A stretch of 64,000 nucleotides of DNA from Rufibacter roseolus (GCF_017916365.1 NZ_JAFMSU010000001.1:558001-622000); one strand, 5' to 3'; shown: positions 9,055-17,359, counted from the stretch's first letter. A program made the numbers and translations. Notes: generated by a model from the sequence alone, not told the origin.

Positions 9055-9085
9055 CAAAATTAAGCAATTATCAGCTGATTCTCAA
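9055..9085 (-). promoter_or_regulatory. Bacteroidota-type promoter for the synthase-DUF4270-glmS operon
   Basis: On the minus strand a TTG (9085-9083) is followed after 20 bases by TAATTTTG (9062-9055), a full match to the TTG/TAnnTTTG consensus used by the primary sigma factor of Bacteroidota. The expected start lies near 9050, giving a leader of about 42 bases. Confidence 0.75.
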
Positions 9086-9103
9086 TTTATTTGAATAAAA
9101 TCA

Positions 9104-9111
9104 TACCTTTG
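9104..9111 (+). promoter_or_regulatory. panC -7 box
   Basis: TACCTTTG fits the Bacteroidota -7 consensus. No good -33 TTG lies at the right distance. Transcription would begin near 9116, after the in-frame ATG at 9091, and this is why I choose the ATG at 9151 as the panC start. Confidence 0.6.
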
Positions 9112-9150
9112 GCGTCTTTTGCCAATTCAATATTAAACCCGCAGCCCTCC

Positions 9151-9990
9151 ATGTTGCAGCTTACCTCTTTATCTGATATCCGGCAGCACACCGAGATGCT
9201 GCGCCAGCAAGGCCAACGCATTGGGTTTGTCCCGACCATGGGCGCCCTGCACGAAGGCCATCTGTCGCTCATCAGGGCTGCTAAAAGCCAGAACGATATC
9301 ACCGTCTGCAGCGTGTTCGTAAACCCGGTGCAGTTCAACAACGCCGAGGATTACCGCCTGTACCCCCGGCTGCTGGAGGCGGATGCCCAGATGCTGACCC
9401 AGGAAGGCTGCGATGTGCTGTTTGCGCCCACGGCAGAGGAGATGTATCGGCAGAAAGCCCGGTTGTCTTTTGATTTTGGGGAGTTGGAGCAGGTAATGGA
9501 GGGCGCGCACCGTCCGGGTCACTTCAATGGCGTGGCAACGGTGGTAAGCAAGCTTTTCCATCTAGTGAAGCCGCACCAGGCATTCTTTGGGCAGAAAGAT
9601 TTGCAGCAGTTTGCCATTATCCAACAACTGGTGCTGGATTTGAGCTTTGACCTGGAACTGGTGTGTTTTCCCATCATCAGGGAAGAAGACGGCCTGGCCA
9701 TGTCCTCGCGTAACCGACGCCTCACGCCGGAACAGCGGGCGGTTGCACCGCACCTCTACGAAGCCCTGCAACTCCTGCAAAAACAGCTTCAGTCTAAACC
9801 GGTGGCAGAAGCCAAAAAGGAGGCGGAGGCGTTTTTGGCATCTTTTCCGGAAATCAGGCTGGAATACCTGGAGGTAGTGCATGCGCAGACGCTGCAGCCG
9901 TTAGAAGAGATCTTAGCGGGTGTGCCGGTGGCCCTATGTCTGGCGGCTTTCCTGGGCGAGGTGCGGCTCATTGATAATATGCTGTTGTAG
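9151..9990 (+). CDS. panC: pantothenate synthetase
   Basis: A 279-residue cytoplasmic enzyme that condenses pantoate and beta-alanine with ATP to make pantothenate. Diagnostic segments are FVPTMGALHEGHLSLIRAA (nucleotidyl-transferase HEGH motif), VFVNPVQFN, GHFNGVATVV, FGQKDLQQFAI and EEDGLAMSSRNRRLTPEQR (KMSKS-like region). An in-frame ATG at 9091 would add 20 residues (MNKIIPLASFANSILNPQPS) that are not part of the family and lie before the likely transcription start, so 9151 is preferred; with it the length equals the usual 280 or so. panD, which supplies beta-alanine, follows 87 bases later with its own promoter. Confidence 0.95.
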   Translation: MLQLTSLSDIRQHTEMLRQQGQRIGFVPTMGALHEGHLSLIRAAKSQNDITVCSVFVNPVQFNNAEDYRLYPRLLEADAQMLTQEGCDVLFAPTAEEMYRQKARLSFDFGELEQVMEGAHRPGHFNGVATVVSKLFHLVKPHQAFFGQKDLQQFAIIQQLVLDLSFDLELVCFPIIREEDGLAMSSRNRRLTPEQRAVAPHLYEALQLLQKQLQSKPVAEAKKEAEAFLASFPEIRLEYLEVVHAQTLQPLEEILAGVPVALCLAAFLGEVRLIDNMLL

Positions 9991-10029
9991 ATTCTATTCT
10001 TGCATTAAAACCAAAAAGTCAACTGCCTG

Positions 10030-10057
10030 TTTGTCTCATAAATAATCTATAACTTTG
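10030..10057 (+). promoter_or_regulatory. panD promoter
   Basis: TTTG (10030-10033), 16 bases, then TAACTTTG (10050-10057) match the Bacteroidota promoter pattern. The expected start near 10062 gives a leader of about 16 bases before the panD ATG. Confidence 0.7.
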
Positions 10058-10077
10058 CATGTTTTTAGATTGTTTTG

Positions 10078-10425
10078 ATGCAGATTGAAGTTCTTAAATC
10101 CAAGATACACCGGGCCAAAGTAACCCAGGCCGAGTTGCACTACGTGGGAAGCATTACCATAGACGAAGATCTGTTGGATGCGGCCAACATGGTTCCCCAT
10201 GAGAAAGTCCAGATCGTGAACGTGAACAACGGCGAGCGCTTTGAGACCTATATTATAAAAGGAGAAAGAGGTTCTGGTATGATTTGCCTCAACGGCCCGG
10301 CAGCCCGTCGGGTGCAGGTGGGGGATATCATTATCATCATCTCTTACGCTCTGATCAATTTCGCGGACGCCCGCACCCACGAGCCCACCGTTATTTTCCC
10401 AGACCAGCATAACCGCCTGGTGTAG
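10078..10425 (+). CDS. panD: aspartate 1-decarboxylase
   Basis: The 115-residue pyruvoyl enzyme makes beta-alanine from aspartate for pantothenate synthesis. The self-processing site is visible as YVGSITID with Gly24-Ser25, exactly where the E. coli enzyme cleaves to form its pyruvoyl group; [18 protein letters not shown] and [22 protein letters not shown] complete the family pattern. The ATG at 10078 is chosen over the TTG three bases upstream because it gives this canonical numbering. Next to panC, so the two last steps to pantothenate sit together. The following membrane gene starts 13 bases after the stop and is probably co-transcribed. Confidence 0.97.
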   Translation: MQIEVLKSKIHRAKVTQAELHYVGSITIDEDLLDAANMVPHEKVQIVNVNNGERFETYIIKGERGSGMICLNGPAARRVQVGDIIIIISYALINFADARTHEPTVIFPDQHNRLV

Positions 10426-10438
10426 TTCCCGCCCCGGC

Positions 10439-11458
10439 ATGAAGAAAACCATCAACGTACTGAAGTACCTGCTGCTGCTGGCGGTATCGGTTTTCTTGAT
10501 GGCCTATGCCTTGCGCAGTATCAACTTCTCCGCGGTAAAGGCCGAGCTTTCTCAGGCGAACTACTTTTGGGTAGCTGTTACCTTGCTTGTCTCGGTGGCT
10601 GGTTACGTGAGCCGCGCCATCCGCTGGCGGATGCAGTATGCGCCTTTGGGGTATAAGCCTAAGGTCATGCAGGCCTACCATGCCCTTATGGTGGGCTACC
10701 TGGCCAATGTGGTGCTGCCGCGGGCGGGTGAGGTCATCAGGTGTACTTTGCTCAGGCGGTCATCCGGCATACCGGTGAACGTTTCCCTGGGTACTGTGAT
10801 CACAGAGCGGGTCATAGATCTGCTGATGTTGCTCTCGTGCATGGGCATTACGCTGTTGCTGGAGTTTGACCGCCTCAAAGATTTCTTCTTGGAGATCTTC
10901 TCCGAAAAATTCCACGGCCTGGAGCAGAACCTGCAGACGCTGTATGTACTGGGGGCTGTAGCCGTTTTCGGGACGGGAGCCATGATCTGGTTTGTGTACC
11001 GGAACATCGCCAAACTGCGGCAGAACACTTTCTTCAAGAAGTTGAGTGCGTTTGTACGAGGCTTGTGGCAGGGAATCTCTAGCGTAGCGAGAATGGAGCA
11101 GAAAGGCGCTTTCATTTTCCATACCGTATTCATCTGGCTTACCTATTACCTGGGCAGCTACCTGGCTTTCTTTGCTTTACCCGGTACCTCAGGACTTTCC
11201 TGGCAGGCGGGCATGGCCATTCTGGTGGTAGGTGGCCTGGGAATGTCGGCACCGGTGCAGGGCGGCATTGGCGTGTACCACATATTGGTGAGAACCGCTC
11301 TGCTGCTGTATGCCGTGCCTCTGGACAAGGGAATGGCCTATGCCCTCATCACCCATACCACGGGCGCCCTGCTGGTGGTGTTTATGGGCGGCATCAGCCT
11401 GGTGGCCGGCTTGGGCCAGACCAAAGGCAAAGACCAACCCGCCAGGCAAGTCGCGTAA
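10439..11458 (+). CDS. lysylphosphatidylglycerol synthase TM-region / flippase-like membrane protein
   Basis: A 339-residue integral membrane protein of the UPF0104/YbhN/AglD type (lysylphosphatidylglycerol synthase transmembrane region). About eight hydrophobic segments are visible, beginning at VLKYLLLLAVSVFLMAYALR. Family landmarks are SRAIRWRMQY, LMVGYLANVVLPRAGEVIRC and the late GGLGMSAPVQGGIGVYH segment. Only the membrane domain is present; the soluble aminoacyl-transferase domain of MprF is missing. Stand-alone members are thought to move lipid-linked molecules across membranes, but the substrate here is unknown. The start is 13 bases after panD. Confidence 0.85.
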   Translation: MKKTINVLKYLLLLAVSVFLMAYALRSINFSAVKAELSQANYFWVAVTLLVSVAGYVSRAIRWRMQYAPLGYKPKVMQAYHALMVGYLANVVLPRAGEVIRCTLLRRSSGIPVNVSLGTVITERVIDLLMLLSCMGITLLLEFDRLKDFFLEIFSEKFHGLEQNLQTLYVLGAVAVFGTGAMIWFVYRNIAKLRQNTFFKKLSAFVRGLWQGISSVARMEQKGAFIFHTVFIWLTYYLGSYLAFFALPGTSGLSWQAGMAILVVGGLGMSAPVQGGIGVYHILVRTALLLYAVPLDKGMAYALITHTTGALLVVFMGGISLVAGLGQTKGKDQPARQVA

Positions 11459-11570
11459 GCCGTTTCCGGTTCGTTTTCTTTGAATCGGCTGGAAAACAGA
11501 AGCCGGGTTTCTGCGTTCTTTTCCCAGGAACTGCTCCTTTATATTGTACCATCTAACCGTTTCCCATCCT

Positions 11571-12062
11571 ATGCTTCCTTCAGAAGAGAAAATCATGTCG
11601 CTCTCCCGGCTTTTAACCAAAGTAGAAGAGTGGCGGGCGCAGGGCCAGAAGATTGTATTCACCAACGGCTGCTTTGATATTGTGCACGTAGGCCACGTGG
11701 ATTACCTGGAGCGGGCGCGGCTGTTAGGCGATAAACTGGTGGTGGGGCTGAATACTGACCAATCTGTCAGTAGATTAAAAGGGCCGTCCAGGCCATTGCA
11801 GGACGAAATGTCACGTATAAGGGTTATGGCATCCTTTTGGTTTACAGATGCTATAGTGTTGTTTGACCAGGAAACACCCCGCGAGTTGATCCAAGCCATA
11901 GGACCGGACGTGCTGGTGAAAGGCGACGATTATGCCATAGAGAATATCGTGGGACATGATATAGTGCAAGCCAGAGGCGGTGCCGTGAAAACAATTCCGT
12001 TGGTGAAGGGGTACTCTACTTCACAGGTGGTGAACAAGATCCTGAGCGACCAACACAGTTAA
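11571..12062 (+). CDS. rfaE2: D-glycero-beta-D-manno-heptose 1-phosphate adenylyltransferase
   Basis: A 163-residue nucleotidyltransferase resembling the C-terminal half of bifunctional HldE. It adenylates heptose 1-phosphate to ADP-heptose for lipopolysaccharide core synthesis. Motifs are IVFTNGCFDIVHVGHVDYL with the HVGH active site, GLNTDQSVSRLKGPSRPL, DEMSRIRVMAS and the ISSTS-like YSTSQVV near the end. I use the ATG at 11571; the ATG at 11595 (MSLSRLL), preceded by AGAAGAG, is an alternative that keeps the whole domain. The kinase half (HldA/RfaE1) is not in this window. Confidence 0.9.
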   Translation: MLPSEEKIMSLSRLLTKVEEWRAQGQKIVFTNGCFDIVHVGHVDYLERARLLGDKLVVGLNTDQSVSRLKGPSRPLQDEMSRIRVMASFWFTDAIVLFDQETPRELIQAIGPDVLVKGDDYAIENIVGHDIVQARGGAVKTIPLVKGYSTSQVVNKILSDQHS

Positions 12063-12081
12063 CCTTAAAAGAAAGAAAGAG

Positions 12082-12762
12082 ATGGGCGGTATTTGGATAA
12101 TCATGATTGCAATGATGCTGGCCTCGGCGCTGGTCAGCTGGACATTGAAAAGTAAATTTGAGAAGTACTCCAAGCTGGGCCTCAGATCTGGGCTCAGTGG
12201 CCGCGAAATTGCGGAGATGATGCTGGCAGACCACGGAATCACCGATGTACGCGTGATCTCCACCCCTGGCCGGCTCACAGACCACTACAACCCCGCCGAT
12301 AAGACGGTGAACCTGAGCGAGCCGGTGTACGAGGGGCGTAGCGCGGCGGCAGCGGCCGTGGCGGCCCACGAGTGTGGGCACGCCGTGCAGCATGCCAAGG
12401 CCTACGCGTTCCTGAAGTTCCGCTCGGCCATGGTGCCTGCCTTGAGCGTGGCCAGCCGTTATATGCAATGGATTCTGTTGATCGGGGTGCTGATGATTCA
12501 GACCACACCCATTCCATTGGCGGTAGGGGTGCTGCTGTTCGCCTTGACTACCCTGTTCAGTTTTATCACCCTGCCGGTGGAATTTGACGCCAGCAAGCGG
12601 GCCTTGGCCTGGATGGACACCAGAGGCGTGGTAACTACCCAGGAGCACGGCATGGCCAAAGACGCTTTGAAATGGGCCGCGATGACGTACGTGGTGGCCG
12701 CCATTGGTTCATTGGCTACCTTGCTCTACTATGCGTCCATGCTTACCGGCCGTAGAGACTAG
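12082..12762 (+). CDS. YugP-type zinc metallopeptidase, membrane-bound
   Basis: The 226-residue protein matches the neutral zinc metallopeptidase family that includes Bacillus YugP. A hydrophobic N-terminal segment (MGGIWIIMIAMMLASALVSW) is followed by a cytoplasmic or periplasmic domain carrying VAAHECGHAVQHAKAY, the HExxH-like HECGH metal site, and then two to three more membrane segments. DHYNPADKTVNLSEPVYEGR is another family signature. The ribosome site is the purine-rich run just before the ATG. Substrates are unknown. It follows rfaE2 by 19 bases and a strong terminator ends the transcript. Confidence 0.9.
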   Translation: MGGIWIIMIAMMLASALVSWTLKSKFEKYSKLGLRSGLSGREIAEMMLADHGITDVRVISTPGRLTDHYNPADKTVNLSEPVYEGRSAAAAAVAAHECGHAVQHAKAYAFLKFRSAMVPALSVASRYMQWILLIGVLMIQTTPIPLAVGVLLFALTTLFSFITLPVEFDASKRALAWMDTRGVVTTQEHGMAKDALKWAAMTYVVAAIGSLATLLYYASMLTGRRD

Positions 12763-12784
12763 GAACCTTTAAACCAATTATATG

Positions 12785-12820
12785 TAAAAAAGAGGATAGC
12801 GGAAGCTGTCCTCTTTTTTT
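12785..12820 (+). terminator. intrinsic terminator after the metallopeptidase gene
   Basis: A stem with A-rich left and T-rich right flanks (AGAGGATAGC, loop GGAA, GCTGTCCTCT) ending in seven T residues. It lies 22 bases past the stop. Confidence 0.85.
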
Positions 12821-12916
12821 GTGCATCCTTTTCGTTTTTAGGCTGTTATTCAGTAAATAGCCAAAAAACCGAACAAATGTTAGCTTTAGCTTTTGTTTGC
12901 GGGTAGAGTAGGCTGC

Positions 12917-12943
12917 TTGCATACTATTTTTTCATTATTTTTG
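12917..12943 (+). promoter_or_regulatory. acyl-CoA dehydrogenase promoter
   Basis: TTG (12917-12919), 16 bases, then TATTTTTG (12936-12943), a full TAnnTTTG match, 43 bases before the ATG of the acyl-CoA dehydrogenase gene. Confidence 0.6.
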
Positions 12944-12986
12944 TTTTATCATTCTCACACCATAGCATTCATAATAAACACCTTAT

Positions 12987-14126
12987 ATGGACTTTAAATT
13001 AACGGAAGAGCATTTGGCCGTGCAGGAAGCTGCCCGCGACTTCGCCCAGACAGAACTGTTGCCGGGCGTGATTGAACGTGACGAGCACCAAAAGTTTCCG
13101 GCGGAGCAGATCAAGAAGATGGGCGAGCTGGGGTTCCTGGGCATGATGGTGGATCCTAAGTACGGAGGCGGCGGAATGGACACCGTTTCCTATGTGCTGG
13201 CCATGGAAGAGATCTCCAAGGTAGATGCCTCTGCCTCGGTGGTGATGTCAGTGAACAACTCCCTGGTGTGCTGGGGGCTGGAGAAGTACGGCTCTGAGGA
13301 GCAGAAGCAGAAATACCTGCCGCGCCTGGCTACCGGCGAGATCATTGGCGCTTTCTGCCTTTCTGAGCCAGAGGCTGGGTCAGACGCCACCATGCAGCGT
13401 ACTACCGCCGTGGACATGGGTGACCATTACCTGCTCAACGGCACCAAGAACTGGATCACCAATGGCAGCACTGCCTCTGTATACCTGGTGATTGCGCAGA
13501 CCAATCCAGAGTTGCGGCACAAGGGTATCAATGCCCTTATCGTGGAAAAAGGCATGCCAGGCTTTGAGATTGGGCCAAAAGAAAATAAATTAGGCATAAG
13601 AGGCTCAGACACACACTCTTTGATGTTTACAGACGTTAAGGTTCCAAAGGAGAACCGCATCGGGGAGGATGGCTTTGGGTTTAAGTTTGCCATGTCTACC
13701 CTTAACGGCGGCCGCATCGGGATTGCTTCGCAGGCCCTGGGCATCGCCTCCGGCGCCTATGAACTGTCTTTGAAGTATTCTAAGGAGCGGAAAGCGTTTG
13801 GTGTGCCTATTTCGCAGCACCAATCCATCCAGTTCAAGTTGGCAGACATGGCCACCAATATTGACGCAGCCCGCTTGCTTTGCCTGCAGGCTGCCGCCGA
13901 TAAAGATGCCCACCGCGATTACTCAAAATCCGGGGCAATGGCCAAACTTTTCGCCTCCAAAGTAGCCATGGATACGGCCGTTGAGGCTGTTCAAATCCAT
14001 GGTGGGTACGGCTTTGTGAAAGAATATCACGTAGAGCGCCTCATGCGCGATGCCAAAATCACGCAAATTTACGAGGGAACTTCTGAGATACAGAAAATAG
14101 TAATCTCTAGGGAGATATTGAAATAG
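12987..14126 (+). CDS. acyl-CoA dehydrogenase (short-chain/butyryl-CoA type)
   Basis: A 379-residue FAD enzyme that introduces the alpha-beta double bond in acyl-CoA and passes electrons to electron-transfer flavoprotein. Family segments: LTEEHLAVQEAARDFAQTEL, AFCLSEPEAGSD, LNGTKNWITNG, RGSDTHSLMFTDVKVP, GGRIGIASQALGIASGAYE and the C-terminal YEGTSEIQKIVISREIL, where Glu363 of YEGT is the expected catalytic base. The position of this Glu and the length fit short-chain (butyryl-CoA) dehydrogenases, though branched-chain substrates cannot be excluded. Stand-alone transcript with its own promoter; no beta-oxidation partners adjacent. Confidence 0.93.
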   Translation: MDFKLTEEHLAVQEAARDFAQTELLPGVIERDEHQKFPAEQIKKMGELGFLGMMVDPKYGGGGMDTVSYVLAMEEISKVDASASVVMSVNNSLVCWGLEKYGSEEQKQKYLPRLATGEIIGAFCLSEPEAGSDATMQRTTAVDMGDHYLLNGTKNWITNGSTASVYLVIAQTNPELRHKGINALIVEKGMPGFEIGPKENKLGIRGSDTHSLMFTDVKVPKENRIGEDGFGFKFAMSTLNGGRIGIASQALGIASGAYELSLKYSKERKAFGVPISQHQSIQFKLADMATNIDAARLLCLQAAADKDAHRDYSKSGAMAKLFASKVAMDTAVEAVQIHGGYGFVKEYHVERLMRDAKITQIYEGTSEIQKIVISREILK

Positions 14127-14173
14127 AAAAGGGGATTAATAACGTTTATTGTTGATATAAGGGTATATAGTAA

Positions 14174-14200
14174 TTGTCAGTTTATAAATATCTACCTTTT
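14174..14200 (+). promoter_or_regulatory. possible AraC-gene promoter
   Basis: TTG (14174-14176), 16 bases, TACCTTTT (14193-14200), one base off the -7 consensus. The 95-base leader that would follow is AT-rich and shows no recognisable riboswitch. Confidence 0.4.
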
Positions 14201-14294
14201 TTGTTTGATAACTTAAAAGATAAGTACTAATTTTAAACCGACAGACAACTTAAAAAATCAACATAAGTTAAAACCCTTTAATAAGTGCCCTTAC

Positions 14295-15215
14295 ATGGAA
14301 GATTACAATAAAATAATTGAGTCGCTGAAAGTGCGCTACATCAAGGCTAAAAACCTGGTGTTGCAGCAGCCGCTGACGGTGCGTAACTACTATGATGTTG
14401 GAAACAACCTTATTTTAGTGCACAATGGCATTGTTGCTTTCGGAGACGATAAACAAGTAGCAGAAGAGGGTCAGCTACTCTTCATTCCAGGCGGCCGTAG
14501 TACAAAACTTTATTATGGCGATACCGAGAGCCGGGTTATCTCCAATGATGATTATATCACCACCAAAGATAAGTTTTTCAAAAGCAACAATGACCTTGAC
14601 TTAATCGGCGAAGCCGATGACAGCCACAGCTTTGTGAGCTTTGAGGCCAAGGTATTTGACTCTGTGAACTTCTTCACCTCCCTTGAGGTGCCGGCGTTTG
14701 TGATTACCAGCAACAAGCTGGCCACGCTGGTGATCAAGATTGTGGAGGAAAGCATGCAGGATCTGCCGGGCAAGGAGCGCATCATCAGCTTGTACACAGA
14801 GCAGATGGTGGTAGAGTTGATCCGCTACATCTTGAAGAACAAGATGTTTGTGGAGCAGCTGGCTACCAACAGCACTTACTTCAAAGATCCACGCCTCATT
14901 GACCTGTTCAACTACATTAAGGAGAACCTGGGCGGCGACTTGTCTAACAAGGTGCTTAGCAACGTGGCCAACGTTTCTGAGGACTACGTGGGCCAGTACT
15001 TCAAGATGCTTACCGGTATCAACCCGCAGGACTACATCGAATACCAGCGCATGGAGCGTGCCGTATTCTTGCTGCGCACTACCAAGAAGAGCATCAGAGA
15101 GATTGGCAAAGACGTGGGATACAAAGACACTGCGTATTTCTGCCGTCGCTTCAAAATGATGTTCGGGATTCCGGCCGGTAAAATGCGCCGCCGTGAGTCA
15201 TCCATGAACGTGTAA
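14295..15215 (+). CDS. AraC family transcriptional regulator
   Basis: A 306-residue protein with a C-terminal AraC-type double helix-turn-helix (about residues 205-300): DLSNKVLSNVANVSEDYVGQ for the first helix pair, then the linker and GKDVGYKDTAYFCRRFKMMF for the second, ending in the usual GIPAGKMRRR. The N-terminal 190 residues form a cupin-like sensory part (LVLQQPLTVRNYYDVGNNLI and IPGGRSTKLYYGDTES). Its targets are unknown. It stands alone behind the acyl-CoA dehydrogenase gene with a strong terminator behind it. Homologues in this phylum are close in sequence, so it is likely a core regulator rather than a mobile one. Confidence 0.92.
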   Translation: MEDYNKIIESLKVRYIKAKNLVLQQPLTVRNYYDVGNNLILVHNGIVAFGDDKQVAEEGQLLFIPGGRSTKLYYGDTESRVISNDDYITTKDKFFKSNNDLDLIGEADDSHSFVSFEAKVFDSVNFFTSLEVPAFVITSNKLATLVIKIVEESMQDLPGKERIISLYTEQMVVELIRYILKNKMFVEQLATNSTYFKDPRLIDLFNYIKENLGGDLSNKVLSNVANVSEDYVGQYFKMLTGINPQDYIEYQRMERAVFLLRTTKKSIREIGKDVGYKDTAYFCRRFKMMFGIPAGKMRRRESSMNV

Positions 15216-15232
15216 GCACTTGCACAGAGATT

Positions 15233-15272
15233 AAAACAGAAAGGCCCGCCAAAAGCGGGCCTTTCTGTTTTT
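15233..15272 (+). terminator. intrinsic terminator after the AraC gene
   Basis: Perfect stem AAAACAGAAAGGCCCGC with its complement and a short CAAAAG loop, ending in five T residues. Its outer arms (AACAGAAAGG) are shared with terminators or palindromes at 43676 and 44591. Confidence 0.9.
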
Positions 15273-15300
15273 AGGGTGTTTTGGAGAAAAGAGGCGATTT

Positions 15301-15561
15301 ACCACCCCGCCCTTCGGGCACCCCTCCTAAGGTAGGAGGGGAGTTGTTCAATTGGACCTTGAATAGGATTGGGTTGGCGCTTACAACTATTGCCAGGTCT
15401 TTGGATTAAAAGAATAAAGTAGCGGAATCAGGGTCTCAGAGTTCTTGAGACTGAGATTTTAGAAAGGGAAGCGTTTTAGACGTGATTTCCCGAAATCGGC
15501 CTTGAAACCTTGTAGGCGCATAGTTCCCCTCCTTGGCTAAGGAGGGGGAAGGGGTGGTTGG
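15301..15561. repeat. C-rich inverted-repeat element
   Basis: Two related hairpin-forming ends in opposite orientation, 15301-15342 (ACCACCCCGC ... CCCCTCCTAAGG ... AGGAGGGG) and 15523-15561 (CCCCTCCTTGGCTAAGGAGG ... AAGGGGTGGTT), bound about 260 bases without a gene. The interior includes one copy of the host intergenic palindrome (15475-15509). A partial copy of the same CCCCTCCTT motif lies near 44523. It resembles a miniature non-autonomous element; there is no transposase. Confidence 0.65.
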
Positions 15562-15574
15562 TTGTCTTATCAGA

Positions 15575-16354
15575 TTACTCCTGCGGCAGTGCCACGTTGA
15601 AGCGTTGCTTTACCTCGCTCACCTCCTGGATGAACTGCGGGCTCTTTTCAATGTGGTTGCCCACCACCAGAATGTCGGCGCCGGCTTTCCAGGCTGCCTC
15701 GGCTTTCTCAGTTGTGTTCACGCCGCCGCCCACAATAATGGGCACGGAAACAGCCTGGCACACCGCCTGGATCATGGCAGCGCTCACGGGATACATGGCT
15801 CCGCTGCCGCCGTCCAGGTACATGTATTGCAGGCCCAGCATCTGGCCGGCCAGGGCAGTGGCGGCGGCAATGGAAGGCTTGTCATACGGGATAGGCGTGG
15901 TGCCGCTCATGTAGGAGGCCGTGGTCTGACGCCCCGAGTCAACGAGCATGTAGCCGGTAGGGTAGAGGGGTAAACCGCTGGATCTGAGCAAAGGCGCAGC
16001 GGCCACGTGCTGACCAATGAGGAAGTCCGGGTTACGGCCCGAGATAAGCGAAAGCAAGAGCATGCCGTCGGCCTGCGGGTCTATGTACAGGCCACTGCTG
16101 GGGAACAGAATCACCGGAATGGAGCTGTGCTGCTTGATGTAGCTCACAAAGGAGGTCTGGTCTGGGTTAGAGATCAGACTGCCGCCCATGAAAAAGAAAT
16201 CCACCTCGTGCCGGTGGCTCAGCGCCAGGATCTCCTGGCAGCGGGCTACGGTGAGGTGGTCTGGGTCCAGGAGCACCGCCAGCCGTTTAGGGTGGTTGGC
16301 GGTGTCTGAGGTATTAGATATCGGAAAAAGATGGTGATTCAGGTGATTGGGCAT
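15575..16354 (-). CDS. geranylgeranylglyceryl/heptaprenylglyceryl phosphate synthase family protein
   Basis: A 259-residue TIM-barrel prenyltransferase of the GGGPS/PcrB family, which joins glycerol 1-phosphate to a long prenyl diphosphate. Landmarks are RLAVLLDPDHL, VDFFFMGGSLIS, VILFPSSGLYIDPQADGMLL, YMYLDGGSGAMYPV and the phosphate-binding VPIIVGGGVNTTEKAEAAW and GADILVVGNHIE. Bacteroidota carry a bacterial group of this family that is the subject of biochemical work, but the final lipid product is uncertain. The ATG at 16354 is preferred; it overlaps the end of the upstream 219 aa gene by about 40 bases. The ATG at 16387 would only add a non-conserved leader. Confidence 0.9.
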   Translation of the reverse strand: MPNHLNHHLFPISNTSDTANHPKRLAVLLDPDHLTVARCQEILALSHRHEVDFFFMGGSLISNPDQTSFVSYIKQHSSIPVILFPSSGLYIDPQADGMLLLSLISGRNPDFLIGQHVAAAPLLRSSGLPLYPTGYMLVDSGRQTTASYMSGTTPIPYDKPSIAAATALAGQMLGLQYMYLDGGSGAMYPVSAAMIQAVCQAVSVPIIVGGGVNTTEKAEAAWKAGADILVVGNHIEKSPQFIQEVSEVKQRFNVALPQE

Positions 16355-16973
16355 TCGGGCTAACGTCAGGCTGTGACTGGTAATCAACAGTGGTGTTTTC
16401 CTCCACTAGAAGAGGTTGGGTTAGAATTGGCTGCGAGGTAGTAGCCGGTTGGTGCAGATGCTCTTCCACCAGTTTGGAAAGGTACACTACCACCAGAGCC
16501 GCCAACTGCTGCTCCAATATCTTAAATAAATCTGATTGGAAAAACGCCTTGAGCCCGGAAGTTTCCTCTTTGTGCCGCGAGCGGTAAGAAGAGGTGGCCA
16601 CAGTGCCGGTGTTGGGGTGATAGACCGCCGGATAGGTACGCTCAATGGCGCTGTAGAGCGGCTCGTCATCCTCCACATCGGGGATGGACGAGATCCAGGC
16701 GCGGTCCTCGGCACCTTTGAAGCGGGCCGGGTTCTCCAGGCGGTTGCTTTTCTTTCTCTTCTTGGGTTTTGCGTCTTTCCCCCTGCCAAAGGCTTTGCTG
16801 ATCAGGTAGATGCCCGCCAGCACGCCGCCGGCAATGGCAATGCTCTTCCCAATCTGCTGGGACTGGTCTTTCAGTTCAGTGACATCGCTGAGTAAGGCAT
16901 TCTTATATTCTTCTTTCTGACGTTCCAGGAACTCGCGCGGGTCATCAAAAAGCGGATTGGTTAGTTCGCTCAT
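16314..16973 (-). CDS. hypothetical membrane-anchored protein, 219 aa
   Basis: Unrecognised. The N-terminal 38 residues form a charged helix, then comes one hydrophobic segment (SIAIAGGVLAGIYLISKAFG), a Lys/Arg-rich patch (KPKKRKKSNR), a mid region with DVEDDEPLYSAIERTYPAVY, a second amphipathic or hydrophobic segment (LEQQLAALVVVYLSKLVEEH) and a Ser/Pro/Gln-rich tail. It lies between the holin-like gene (14 bases upstream) and the GGGPS gene (overlapping), so the three form one operon. The layout (short helix, membrane anchor, basic patch) is reminiscent of small YtxH/DUF3618-like envelope proteins that neighbour holin-X genes, but this is only a resemblance. Confidence 0.75.
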   Translation of the reverse strand: MSELTNPLFDDPREFLERQKEEYKNALLSDVTELKDQSQQIGKSIAIAGGVLAGIYLISKAFGRGKDAKPKKRKKSNRLENPARFKGAEDRAWISSIPDVEDDEPLYSAIERTYPAVYHPNTGTVATSSYRSRHKEETSGLKAFFQSDLFKILEQQLAALVVVYLSKLVEEHLHQPATTSQPILTQPLLVEENTTVDYQSQPDVSPNAQSPESPSFSDI

Positions 16974-16987
16974 GGCAGCAGGTATAG

Positions 16988-17359
16988 TTAGATGGTTTGT
17001 TCAGATTCATCAGTTTTGTAAATGGTATTCCGGAAAGCCTTGTCGGCCATGCCCTGGAATACTTTCTTGTCCAGCCCCACAATTAATATGACGAGCAAGA
17101 TAAGATAAAAAAGTGTGACAATCCCGAAGCCCCAGAAGCGGCTGTCAAGTAAGTCGTTTAACAGCAGTGCAATGAACACGTTGAGGAACAGCAGCACCAT
17201 CAACCCCACCAGACCCAGCAGCACGCCGTGCACCGTACTCACAAAGATGCTTTTCAGTTTGGTTTGCAGATCAAGCTTCACCAGGTCAATGCGGGTATCT
17301 ATGTACCCCATCAGGTTTGCTATAATGCTGTCGGTTTTACTTTTGTCTTCGGTAGCCAT
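16988..17359 (-). CDS. phage holin family / holin-X-like membrane protein
   Basis: A 123-residue protein with two adjacent hydrophobic stretches (residues about 42-66, VHGVLLGLVGLMVLLFLNVF, and 75-96, FGIVTLFYLILLVILIVGLD) between soluble ends; this is the Phage_holin_3_6 / holin-X pattern, which despite the name is common in chromosomal genes. I start at MATEDKSKT (17359) because the longer frame to 17443 adds non-conserved residues. It is the first gene of an operon with the 219 aa membrane protein and GGGPS. A role in envelope stress has been suggested for relatives; nothing here points to a prophage. Confidence 0.8.
   Translation of the reverse strand: MATEDKSKTDSIIANLMGYIDTRIDLVKLDLQTKLKSIFVSTVHGVLLGLVGLMVLLFLNVFIALLLNDLLDSRFWGFGIVTLFYLILLVILIVGLDKKVFQGMADKAFRNTIYKTDESEQTI

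Noticed and set aside
9091-9150. N-terminal extension of panC
   Set aside because: The promoter -7 box lies inside it and the residues are not part of the family.
16988-17359. Prophage remnant suggested by a holin-family protein
   Set aside because: No other phage genes; holin-X-like proteins are common chromosomal membrane proteins next to similar small genes.
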